DNA from: CAZGCA01 sp964524145
GTDB taxonomy: Bacteria > Hydrogenedentota > CAZGCA01
DNA length: 41,085 nucleotides
Assembly: GCA_964524145.1 (NCBI GenBank)
Contig: CAZGCA010000058.1
Location: forward strand, 1-41,085
Direction: 5' to 3'
The notes under the pieces: generated by a model
Told to the model about the DNA's origin: nothing
Database searches by the model: none
Seen by the model: only the letters and a program-made list of their open reading frames with translations
Made by a program: the position numbers and the translations under genes
Shown here: positions 25,390 through 32,924 of the stretch, piece after piece
Position numbering within the stretch: the first letter of the stretch is position 1
Layout: each line of letters starts with the position of its first letter

Positions 25390-26529
25390 TCAAGCGTCGC
25401 CTGCCTGCTCTTGTTCTCGCCGGGCTTGGGCGGCGTGTTGGTCGGCCATGTAAAGCATCGCGTATTCGCGGGCGTTCTTCGGAGGTTCAACGATCTCTTC
25501 GATCTGTTCGAGCACAAGCGCGTCCCCTGGGCATTTGTACGCACACACGCCGCAGCCGATGCAGAGGTCGCGGTCCAGCACGGCCACCTTGCCTGCCTTG
25601 TTGTTCGCTTCCGGCGATTCCTCGAGATGCAACGCTTCCATCGGACACCGTTTGACGCACAGCCCGCATCCTTTGCACTTCCCGGCGTCAACGCTCGCCC
25701 GGTAATTGGACGGATCGAGACTCTTTCCGTGGTCCAACTTGTGGTATGCCTCCAGCCAAATGCAGCAGCATTTGCAGCAGTTGCAGATGGTGTCCACATT
25801 GTCGTCCCAGTTCGACGCGCCGTGCACCAACCCGGCTTCAGCAGACTCGCGCAGGATCTCGATCGTCTCCTCCCGGGTGATTTCCCAGCCCAGACCGTTT
25901 TCGACAATGTAGTGGCCAAGCCTGTCGAAATGCAGACACACCCTGTCGGGGTACTTGCAGTCGGGCGAGTCGGGATCGATGTTCTTCCTGTGCCGGCAGT
26001 TGCAGTAGGAAACGGACCAGTACTCCCGATCGTTGACTATCTTCACAACATCTTCAAAAGGCAGAACCTTCCGCGTATCCTCGACCGTCTGGTGTATGGG
26101 TACTGTGCGCAACCCCTTGCGATGCACGTCACCCCATTGGTCCCACCACCCGTTGTAGTAGTACTTGTTGGTCAGAGGGGCAAGTTTCATGGAGGCCTCG
26201 TCAGTGCCGCCAGGCCAGAACGCGGTGCGCAAAGCGGTGAAAGTGTCGTTGAGCCTGTATCCTGTCCTGCCGTTCTTGACACGGCGCCAGACAAGGCCTT
26301 TTCGGGCCATTGCGTCCAGTTTTGGACCGAGCTCGGCAGGATCCATCTGTTTCATCTCGGCCAGTTCGTCGAGGGTCTTCGTGACAAAAGGCATCCCGGT
26401 AAGAAACTCAGCTTCCTCGGGCGTGTAGCGCGCCTTGAGAAACGGGATTAGTTCATCCGCCTCCGGCAGCTTGAACCACGCCTGGTTCAGCCACTCGATC
26501 AAGCCCTTGTAGATTGCTTCGTCAGACAT
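25390..26529 (-). CDS. Multi-cluster Fe-S protein with winged-helix-like N-terminus (copy A)
   Basis: This 379-aa paralogue of the next gene keeps every cysteine group: CNCRHRK, C-x6-C, CNCCKCCC, CKGCGLCVKRCP and CIGCGVCAYKCP, as well as the winged-helix-like N-terminus and the GLVHGASNW block. The two copies are clearly related over their whole length, showing tandem duplication followed by divergence. I start at the ATG at 26529 (MSDEAIYKG), preceded by AAGGGG; it overlaps the stop of the upstream reductase gene by eight bases (ATGTCTGA), which couples their translation. That coupling pairs this copy with reductase copy A. Confidence 0.75.
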   Translation of the reverse strand: MSDEAIYKGLIEWLNQAWFKLPEADELIPFLKARYTPEEAEFLTGMPFVTKTLDELAEMKQMDPAELGPKLDAMARKGLVWRRVKNGRTGYRLNDTFTALRTAFWPGGTDEASMKLAPLTNKYYYNGWWDQWGDVHRKGLRTVPIHQTVEDTRKVLPFEDVVKIVNDREYWSVSYCNCRHRKNIDPDSPDCKYPDRVCLHFDRLGHYIVENGLGWEITREETIEILRESAEAGLVHGASNWDDNVDTICNCCKCCCIWLEAYHKLDHGKSLDPSNYRASVDAGKCKGCGLCVKRCPMEALHLEESPEANNKAGKVAVLDRDLCIGCGVCAYKCPGDALVLEQIEEIVEPPKNAREYAMLYMADQHAAQARREQEQAGDA

Positions 26530-27280
26530 CGTCGTTCCCCTTCTTTCCACGATTGTTGGGACACACTTTCAGACATTCGTCGCATTTGAGCCAGTAGTTG
26601 TAGCCTGCCGTGTTGATGATCAACTCAATGTTCTTGAGACCTGCCTCATCGCGAAGTGCAAGCGGGTAAATACCGTGCCGGATGACGTGGGACATGCAGA
26701 CGAGTTTCTTGAACGAGCCGTCCTGGAATGCCTCGGCAGGGCACGCGTCCCGGCATGCCGTGCATCCCGAAGTGCACGGGTCTTCTTCTATCAGCGGATC
26801 GCCGTCCAGCTTTGCGTCCGTTATCACGGCACCGAACCGGAGCAGCGAGCCGTACCTGGGGTGAAAGACGAGTTGGTTGCGGCCGAACACACCGATCCCG
26901 GCCGCAGCAGCGGCGTGTTTCAACGAGATGATTCCCCACGGCTCCATTCCGCGATACACGAGAGGGGCGAAGCTCGGGATCTGAACCGCCCGGCAGCCAA
27001 ATCTCTCGATGAGATTGGCCAAGTCCAACCCCACTCCGTCCAAGTAAGGGTAGAGCGTGTGGTAGCTTCGGTGAAGAAGGTGCAGGTCATAATCCGGCGA
27101 ACCGAGCACGCCTCTCGGCATGGTTCTGCCGAAGGCGATCACGGTCTGCGCATTCTTGCAGACACGTGATGGATGGTGCGCTTCTGGCGCATCATCGAAC
27201 CGGTCAACCGGCGCAAACCCGAACGCGTCCACCCGTCCCTTGAGCCAGTCAACGATCGAATTCTTCAGAGTGTCACTCAC
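26522..27280 (-). CDS. Short QueG/reductive-dehalogenase-like Fe-S protein (copy A)
   Basis: The 252-aa protein is a diverged relative of copy B: SLKHAAAAAGIGVFGRNQLV (119-138) and HPRYGS, then Cys169-173-176-180 (CTSGCTACRDACP, with one extra residue in the first gap), Cys195, and Cys233-236-240 (CDECLKVCPN). The layout is that of corrinoid/Fe-S reductases without QueG's C-terminal repeats and without a Tat signal, so it is a cytosolic protein and not a classical reductive dehalogenase. It starts at GTG 27280, with GGGAGGG 6 bases upstream, and overlaps the MarR gene stop by eight bases (GTGAGTGA). Confidence 0.78.
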   Translation of the reverse strand: MSDTLKNSIVDWLKGRVDAFGFAPVDRFDDAPEAHHPSRVCKNAQTVIAFGRTMPRGVLGSPDYDLHLLHRSYHTLYPYLDGVGLDLANLIERFGCRAVQIPSFAPLVYRGMEPWGIISLKHAAAAAGIGVFGRNQLVFHPRYGSLLRFGAVITDAKLDGDPLIEEDPCTSGCTACRDACPAEAFQDGSFKKLVCMSHVIRHGIYPLALRDEAGLKNIELIINTAGYNYWLKCDECLKVCPNNRGKKGNDDV

Positions 27281-27686
27281 CGCGAACCCTCCCCAGTAGA
27301 CTCCTCAACTGCACCTCGTCCTTCGTATTCAAGACCGAAAGGAACTCGCGGTTGGCCACTTCCGCGGCTTTGTGTATCTTGGCAGCGAGCGGCTTCCCCT
27401 TCTTCGTGAGGCACACGAGTATCGCGCGCCGGTCTTCGGGGTTGGGCTTGCGCTCGACGAGTTTCATCCCTTCGAGACGGTCAAGGATACCCGTGAGCGT
27501 GGCGCTGTCGAGCCGGGTTCGTTCGCCCAAGTGGCGCGACGTCACCTCGTCCTCATCCGACAGAAAGTTCAGAACCATTGCCTGAACGGCCGTTACGTTG
27601 AACGGGGCCACCTTCTGCCCCCAGAATCGTGTAGCCGCCTGGCTCGTCTTTGCAAGCTGGAAAAAGATGCAGTCTTCTACTTTCAT
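27273..27686 (-). CDS. MarR family transcriptional regulator
   Basis: The 137-aa protein has a MarR winged helix-turn-helix: recognition region SRHLGERTRLDSATLTGILD in two halves, followed by the wing GMKLVERKPNPEDRRAILVCLTKKG in pieces, where DRR is the family's signature. Dimer helices lie at both ends. It is first in the minus-strand operon and overlaps the first reductase gene, so it most likely controls its own operon in answer to a small ligand, perhaps the substrate of the pathway. Repeated CTCGTRT sites lie over its promoter. Confidence 0.9.
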   Translation of the reverse strand: MKVEDCIFFQLAKTSQAATRFWGQKVAPFNVTAVQAMVLNFLSDEDEVTSRHLGERTRLDSATLTGILDRLEGMKLVERKPNPEDRRAILVCLTKKGKPLAAKIHKAAEVANREFLSVLNTKDEVQLRSLLGRVRGE

Positions 27687-27727
27687 AGTATCACCTATCC
27701 CCCCATCCGGTCCCGCAATACGCTAGC

Positions 27728-27776
27728 ACACGAGTATCTTGTATACGAGTCTAACACGAGGGCTGCGAAATGTCAA
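27728..27776 (-). promoter_or_regulatory. MarR-operon promoter with operator-like repeats
   Basis: Minus strand TTGACA (27776-27771), 17 bases, TAGACT (27753-27748). Three copies of CTCGTRT (27760-27754, 27749-27743, 27734-27728) lie in the spacer, over the -10, and just downstream, where a repressor would block transcription. Binding by the MarR protein is inferred. Confidence 0.6.
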
Positions 27777-27839
27777 CCCGCAATTCCGCTTCGTCGGCTC
27801 TTGCGGAACCCGGTAGAATCCTGAAAGGGCAGACACGTC

Positions 27840-27869
27840 TTGATACCAGGGCACGAATTCACATACCAT
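27840..27869 (+). promoter_or_regulatory. Possible promoter of the second sulfatase
   Basis: TTGATA (27840-27845), 18 bases, TACCAT (27864-27869). It is divergent from the MarR operon. Confidence 0.4.
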
Positions 27870-27914
27870 TCCAACGTCAGCGAGAAACCGAGAGTCTACG
27901 AAGGAGGCCAGAGA

Positions 27915-29426
27915 ATGAAGATCCTTAGCAGCACACGCCGCGACTTTCTGAGAACCATAGGATTGGGTGCTGCTGCGCTGGCGACGCCGCGCCGGCTGTT
28001 TGGGAACGAGGGTTCTGCAGCAAAGCCGAACATTGTCTATATTCTTGCCGACGACATGGGCTACGGCGATCCGCGCTGCAACAACAGTGAGTCGAAGATT
28101 CCGACACCACACATGGACCGTCTCGCGTCGGAAGGCATACGTTTCACGGACGCCCACTCGGGGTCGGCGGTCTGCACACCGACGCGGTACGGCGTGCTGA
28201 CGGGCCGGTACTGCTGGCGGACCCGCCTGAAGCAAGGGGTGCTCTGGGGAGGCGATCCACGCCTCGTGGAACCGGGCCGGATGACCGTGGCCGGCCTGCT
28301 GAAGGACCACGGTTACGCCACGGCCTGTTTCGGGAAATGGCATCTTGGGCTGGATTGGACAAGGCTCCCGGAGGATCGGATCGATCCGGATTGGCCGGAG
28401 AACGGTCGTGATATCGATTTCAGCAAGCCGTTCCGTGGCGGACCGGTGGACGTAGGATTCGACACGTTCCTCGGCATCCACGGGTCGCTCGACATGCCGC
28501 CGTACGTGTGGCTCAAAGACGACCGCGCCTTGGACACCCCCCGGGAGATGACACGGGAAGGCGGCCGTCTCGGCCGAACCGCCGAAGGCTTCAAAGCCGT
28601 GGACGTGATGCCGGAACTGACACGAGCGGTTGTTGACTACATCGGAGAGCAAGCGGGGAATCATAGCGGCAGACCGTTCTTCGTCTATTTCCCACTGACC
28701 GCGCCGCACACGCCTGTGGTGCCGACCGAGGAGTTCAAGGGCCGCAGCCAGGCGTCCGACTACGGCGACTTCGTCTTCCAGGTCGACTGGACGATAGGCG
28801 AGGTGATGAAGGCGCTCGACCGGCACAACCTAAGGAACAACACGTTGATCATCGTAACCAGCGACAACGGGCCCGAAAACCTTACCGCGAAGCTGGCACC
28901 GGAGTATGGGCACTGGTCAAATCACCATTTTCGTGGCAGAAAACGGGACGCCTGGGACGGCGGCCACCGCATTCCGTTCATCGCGCGCTGGCCGGGCAAG
29001 ATCAGAGCGGGCAGCACATGCGACGAGACCATCTGTCTGACAGACCTGCTGGCCACGTGCGCAGCCGTTGTCGGGACGGACCTCCCGGCCGATGCCGGCG
29101 AGGACAGCTACAACATCCTGCCGGCACTGCTCGGCGCACGACGAGAGAGGCCGATCCGCGAGGCGACGGTGCACCATTCTTCGCGGGGCGAATTCGCCAT
29201 CCGGGAGGGCAAATGGAAACTGATTCTGTGCAAGGGTTCGGGCGGAAACCGGTATAGGACAGGCCCGAACGCTATAAGGCGGGACGATCCTCCGGGCCAG
29301 CTCTACGACGTTGTTGCGGACCCGTCCGAAACAACAAACCTCTACACTGAACACCCGGAGATCGTTGCCCGTTTGACCGCGCTGCTCGAAGGGTACAGAG
29401 AACAAGGGCGAAGCCGGCCCACTTAA
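27915..29426 (+). CDS. Tat-exported sulfatase (formylglycine type)
   Basis: The 503-aa enzyme is a second arylsulfatase-family protein. Its Tat signal is STRRDFLRTIGLGAAALATP (6-25). The catalytic core begins KPNIVYILADDMGYGDPRC. The formylglycine motif is CTPTR (Cys87), a known variant of C-x-P-x-R and different from the CSPSR of the first sulfatase. KWHLGLDW, HTPVVPTEEFKG and TSDNGPE complete the metal and sulfate site. The start at the ATG at 27915 is set by AGGAGG 8 bases upstream. The protein is closest in layout to sulfatases that trim sulfated glycans. It is followed by the thiolase operon, which has its own promoter. Confidence 0.9.
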   Translation: MKILSSTRRDFLRTIGLGAAALATPRRLFGNEGSAAKPNIVYILADDMGYGDPRCNNSESKIPTPHMDRLASEGIRFTDAHSGSAVCTPTRYGVLTGRYCWRTRLKQGVLWGGDPRLVEPGRMTVAGLLKDHGYATACFGKWHLGLDWTRLPEDRIDPDWPENGRDIDFSKPFRGGPVDVGFDTFLGIHGSLDMPPYVWLKDDRALDTPREMTREGGRLGRTAEGFKAVDVMPELTRAVVDYIGEQAGNHSGRPFFVYFPLTAPHTPVVPTEEFKGRSQASDYGDFVFQVDWTIGEVMKALDRHNLRNNTLIIVTSDNGPENLTAKLAPEYGHWSNHHFRGRKRDAWDGGHRIPFIARWPGKIRAGSTCDETICLTDLLATCAAVVGTDLPADAGEDSYNILPALLGARRERPIREATVHHSSRGEFAIREGKWKLILCKGSGGNRYRTGPNAIRRDDPPGQLYDVVADPSETTNLYTEHPEIVARLTALLEGYREQGRSRPT

Positions 29427-29454
29427 CGTACGACCGTTAGCGTCGAAGTTTGCC

Positions 29455-29483
29455 TTGACAGGAACTGGCGCGAACTGTAGAAT
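29455..29483 (+). promoter_or_regulatory. Promoter of the thiolase operon
   Basis: TTGACA (29455-29460), 17 bases, TAGAAT (29478-29483). Confidence 0.7.
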
Positions 29484-29536
29484 TGCGCATACGCAGCCGG
29501 GGATTTTGCCGAAGCACAACCTAAGGAGGTGCAAGA

Positions 29537-30730
29537 ATGAGAGAAGTTGTCATTGCAGGATACTTGAGATCGGCGCAGTCGAGGTCGCGACCTAACGACC
29601 CGGGCAGAGACTGGTTCCACACGCTGAGGTGCGACGACATGCTCGGCATGTTGCTTCCCGAACTGCTCAAGCGGACCGGTGTGGACCCGAAAGAGGTCGA
29701 CGACTGTATTACAGGGTGTGCCCAGGCTGTTGCTGAACAGTGGACCTACGGGGGCCGCGTTCCCATATTCCTGGCGAACTTCCCGGAGACCATCCCGGCG
29801 AAGCAGGTGGACCAGCAGTGCGGTTCGGCCATGGCGGCGATCCACATAGGGTATATGGAGATCACGATGGGGTTCGCCGATACCACCATCGCGGCAGGTA
29901 TGGAACACATGACCCGCGTTCCGATGGGCGGGGGCGGCGCCATCACCCCGAACTTCGCCTTGGGCCAGGAAGAGCGCTACCAGCACTGGGACATAATGAA
30001 CGCCATGAACATGGGTCTCACGGCGGAGAAGCTTTTTGCGCAGACCGACTGCACGAAGGAGGATATGGATAAGTGGGGTGTCCGTGCCCACAACCTCGCT
30101 GAGAAGGCCCGCAACGAGGGGTTCTTTGACGACGAGATCATGCCCATCGAGGCGGAACAGGCGGACGGGAGCACGATGGTTGTGGATAAAGATCAGGCTG
30201 TCCGGGACGGCGCAAATCTTGAAGGCATGGAGGGTCTCAAGCCGGCCTTCAAGCCCGACGGCGTGGTCACCGCCGGCAACTCGTCCCCCCTGAACGCGGG
30301 CGTCAGCTCGATGGTGCTGATGGAGAAGGAGCTTGCCAAGAAGAAGGGCATCAAACCGCTGGCGACAATACGCTCGATGGGTATCGCCGGTGTCGATCCC
30401 ACGATCATGGGAGTTGGCCCCGTCCCGGCGAGCCGCATGGCCCTCGAGAAGGCCGGCCTCGAGGTAAAGGACATAGACTACTGGGAGATCAACGAGGCGT
30501 TCTGTATCGTCGCGCTCAACTGCATCAAGGAGTTGGGCATCGACCCGGAGAAGGTCAACGTGATGGGCGGCGGCACGGCTATCGGTCATCCGCTTGGAGC
30601 GACTGGCGCGCGTCTCGTCGGCACGCTGGCCCGAATCCTTAACGTGAAGGACGCGCGTTACGGGTTGGCCAATGCCTGTTGCGGCGGCGGCCAGGGCGTC
30701 GCGACGGTCATCGAACGCGAAGAGTACTAG
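29537..30730 (+). CDS. Thiolase (acetyl-CoA acetyltransferase family)
   Basis: The 397-aa protein joins two acyl-CoA units or cleaves a 3-ketoacyl-CoA. All thiolase active-site elements are present: nucleophile Cys95 (QVDQQCGSAMAA), INEAFCIVAL (317-326), His351 (GGGTAIGHPLGATGAR) and the second Cys at 381 (NACCGGGQG). Length and order fit the family exactly. AAGGAGG lies 7 bases before the ATG. The 3-hydroxyacyl-CoA dehydrogenase gene follows after an 89-base gap holding two perfect hairpins. Direction (beta-oxidation versus synthesis of acetoacetyl-CoA for butyrate or polyhydroxybutyrate) cannot be told from sequence. Confidence 0.9.
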   Translation: MREVVIAGYLRSAQSRSRPNDPGRDWFHTLRCDDMLGMLLPELLKRTGVDPKEVDDCITGCAQAVAEQWTYGGRVPIFLANFPETIPAKQVDQQCGSAMAAIHIGYMEITMGFADTTIAAGMEHMTRVPMGGGGAITPNFALGQEERYQHWDIMNAMNMGLTAEKLFAQTDCTKEDMDKWGVRAHNLAEKARNEGFFDDEIMPIEAEQADGSTMVVDKDQAVRDGANLEGMEGLKPAFKPDGVVTAGNSSPLNAGVSSMVLMEKELAKKKGIKPLATIRSMGIAGVDPTIMGVGPVPASRMALEKAGLEVKDIDYWEINEAFCIVALNCIKELGIDPEKVNVMGGGTAIGHPLGATGARLVGTLARILNVKDARYGLANACCGGGQGVATVIEREEY

Positions 30731-30737
30731 GACACTG

Positions 30738-30798
30738 GGGGCCGGGCTCATGCCCGGCCCCTTAGCAGTCCCTGACAGCCAGTCCGCCAACGGCGGAC
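30738..30798 (+). other. Two perfect hairpins between thiolase and dehydrogenase genes
   Basis: GGGGCCGGGC-TCAT-GCCCGGCCCC (30738-30761, 10 bp) and GTCCGCC-AAC-GGCGGAC (30782-30798, 7 bp). Neither has a T-run, so they are more likely processing or stability elements, or partial terminators, than a full stop. Confidence 0.6.
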
Positions 30799-30819
30799 AG
30801 CTCATTGAGGAGGGAGACC

Positions 30820-31971
30820 ATGACAGTTGATGACATCAAAACAGTGGCCGTGATTGGCGCGGGCGATATGGGACACGGGATCGCCGAGGTGGCCCTTATC
30901 GCCGGGTACACGGTCGTCCTTCGGGACGTCAAGCAGGAGTTTGTGGACCGGGGCGTCGAGCGGATCGACGCGAGTCTGCAAAAGCTTGTCAGCAAGGGCA
31001 GAGTTCCCCAAGAATCGTACGACAAGATCAAGGGCGGGCTTATTCGACCTTGCGTCGACCTGAAAGAAGCGGTCCAGGAAGCGGACCTGGTGATCGAGGC
31101 GATACCCGAAATCCTCGACCTGAAGAAGGAAGTGTTCGGGGAGATGGACCAGTCGGCGCCGGAACACACTCTCTTGGCGTCGAACACGTCCACCATGAGC
31201 ATCACCGAGATCGCCAAAGCGACCAACAGGCCGGAAAAAGTCCTCGGGCTCCATTACTTCAATCCGGCCGTGCTGATGAAGCTTGTGGAAGTGATCCGAG
31301 GCGAGAAGACCTCCGACGAGACCATGCAGGTCGCGTTCGACTTCTGCCTGAAGAACAACAAGGTGCCGGTACGGGTCGAGAAGGACGTGCCGGGGTTTAT
31401 CGTCAATCGCGTCCAGGCGCCGGCCTCGGTGTTGCTGGGCGCGATCGTGGACGAGGGGCTCGCCCAGCCCGAAGAGATTGACGCCGTACTGAAGGGACTT
31501 GGGATGCCGATGGGACCGTTCGAGATAACGGACTTCACGGGCGTCGACATCGGCTACCATGCCTCCCAATACTTCGCCGATTCGGTTCATCCCGACTTCG
31601 CGCCGCCCCGCGTCGTCAAGGAGAAGATGGACGCGGGCGACCTCGGCAAGAAGACCGGGAAAGGGTTCTACGACTGGTCACAGGGCAGGCCGCAGATAGA
31701 CATGTCCAAGACGACGGACCAGATAGACCCGGTGGACTTGACAGCGGTCCAGATCAATGAGGCGACGAAACTTATTGAGATGGGCGTCTGTTCTGCCGAG
31801 GACGTTGACACCGCGATCCTGAACGGGACGGGGAATGTCGTGGGCTACATGGCCGTGGCACAAGGCATGGACCCGGCAGACCTCACGCAACGGCTCGACG
31901 CGTTGGCGGAACGGTTCAACAAGGAGATATTCCGTCCCACCCAGATGATCCGGGAAGGAACCTACAAGTAA
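30820..31971 (+). CDS. 3-hydroxyacyl-CoA dehydrogenase (3-hydroxybutyryl-CoA type)
   Basis: The 383-aa protein oxidises a 3-hydroxyacyl-CoA with NAD(P), or runs in reverse. The Rossmann motif is GAGDMG (13-18). The catalytic set is Ser/Asn in LLASNTSTMS, His145 in GLHYFNPA and Glu157 in KLVEVI. A full first C-terminal domain is followed by about 95 extra residues with a second, shorter copy of that domain (VQINEATKLIEMGVCSAEDVD, trimmed), as in the longer members of the family. The start at the ATG at 30820 is set by GAGGAGGG upstream. Together with the thiolase it forms a two-step CoA-ester unit. Confidence 0.9.
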   Translation: MTVDDIKTVAVIGAGDMGHGIAEVALIAGYTVVLRDVKQEFVDRGVERIDASLQKLVSKGRVPQESYDKIKGGLIRPCVDLKEAVQEADLVIEAIPEILDLKKEVFGEMDQSAPEHTLLASNTSTMSITEIAKATNRPEKVLGLHYFNPAVLMKLVEVIRGEKTSDETMQVAFDFCLKNNKVPVRVEKDVPGFIVNRVQAPASVLLGAIVDEGLAQPEEIDAVLKGLGMPMGPFEITDFTGVDIGYHASQYFADSVHPDFAPPRVVKEKMDAGDLGKKTGKGFYDWSQGRPQIDMSKTTDQIDPVDLTAVQINEATKLIEMGVCSAEDVDTAILNGTGNVVGYMAVAQGMDPADLTQRLDALAERFNKEIFRPTQMIREGTYK

Positions 31972-31980
31972 TCCACAAAC

Positions 31981-32005
31981 GGGGCGGGTTCTTTGAGCCC
32001 GCCCC
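31981..32005 (+). terminator. Hairpin after the dehydrogenase gene
   Basis: GGGGCGGG-TTCTTTGAG-CCCGCCCC, 10 bases after the stop. There is no T-run, so a terminator role is likely but not certain. Confidence 0.5.
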
Positions 32006-32047
32006 GACTTCCGACCCGTCTACCGCGTCCGTCGTCGGTTCATAGTC

Positions 32048-32514
32048 TTAACTTGAATCCCGTCCGCCCACGACATCGAACAGCTCATCATTACTTACGT
32101 CGCATCCGTCAATCCATTCTGCATTGGCGTCAACCGTGCTCGACGTGAGCGCCAGTGGCGAAAGGAACTCGACGCGGCTGTTGTCGTCGATGTTGGGTAC
32201 GTCGTTCCGCACTGCGCGTTGCAGGCTCGCGGTTGTCGCAACACACATAGCTGCCAGTACAGACCATTCATTGACGGCAACCCGCTCGAGATCCTCCCGC
32301 ACCGCCCGGATCGAAAACCGTTCGGCCAGTTCCGTTTCGTTGAGCCGCAGAGGAGGCTGCCCGCCGCCAGCCCGCCCATGAACGCGGCCAACACCATGCT
32401 GATGACGTACGTGGTGTTGCCGAGAAGAACCCCGATCTGCCGCGTCCAGACGAGCTCGTAGGCAAGCGCCGATGCGCCCGTCAAGAAGAAGAACGTCAGG
32501 ACGACGTTGCGCAT
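32048..32514 (-). pseudogene. Remnant of an MFS/spermidine-synthase-like gene
   Basis: The minus-strand frame from the ATG at 32514 gives the typical N-terminus of fused MFS/spermidine-synthase-like membrane proteins (FFLTGASALAYELVWTRQIG, then LGNTTYVISMVLAAFMGGLAAG). At about 32350 the match stops. A different frame then gives LNETELAERFSIRAVREDLE and NIDDNSRVEFLSPLAL, which resembles the C-terminal end of the same family, ending at a TAA at 32048. Some 600-700 residues from the middle, including the catalytic part, are missing, and the two ends are out of frame. It is therefore a deletion remnant rather than a working gene. Confidence 0.65.
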
Positions 32515-32924
32515 TGTTCGGCCACGGTCGTTATTGGAAGTGACGAGATATCCATCGCTCGAGCGGCATTATATGAGACTCGGAATTGCGCGTCAATACT
32601 ACAGGACCCTCGCCGACGAATGCTTGGGGATCGTCAGGCTTACCATATGGAAAAGAGAAGGGTCCAGACAACCTGTCGAGACTCTAGCCGTTTTTATAGG
32701 GGCTAAGCTCAACAAACGAGCGCGAGCACGGAAGAGAGGGGATATGTTCAATGAGACGCTGTACAATTCTGTCATGAAAAGCGTGCATAACGGTGTTGAC
32801 GAGAGTGCGTTCATCTGTTACTGTATGTGTGAGCTACAGATCGAAAAGGGAGGTGGTAAACCGACGATTCGTTGCGAGGTGGTCGATGGCAGCGGGAAGC
32901 AAGGTTGTGGAGGAGGATTTGATG
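32515..32924 (+). promoter_or_regulatory. Gap with a likely promoter of the DUF1559 gene
   Basis: I see no gene here; the frame open on the + strand has no homology and no ribosome site. TTGACG (32796-32801), 17 bases, TACTGT (32819-32824) is a fair promoter, leaving a leader of about 95 bases. AGGAGG at 32911-32916 sets the start of the gene. Confidence 0.45.

Noticed and set aside
23421..27280. Assignment of the reductase-like genes as queG (epoxyqueuosine reductase) or as reductive dehalogenases
   Set aside because: Both proteins are about 120 residues shorter than QueG, lack its C-terminal repeats, and lack the Tat signal of classical dehalogenases; only the general fold and Fe-S pattern are shared.
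30738..30761. Terminator between the thiolase and dehydrogenase genes
   Set aside because: The stem is perfect, but no T-run follows and the two genes make a functional pair with no second promoter seen; kept only as a hairpin.
29423..30805. 460-residue open frame on the minus strand opposite the thiolase
   Set aside because: The + strand encodes a complete thiolase with all active-site motifs; the antisense frame is composition-driven.
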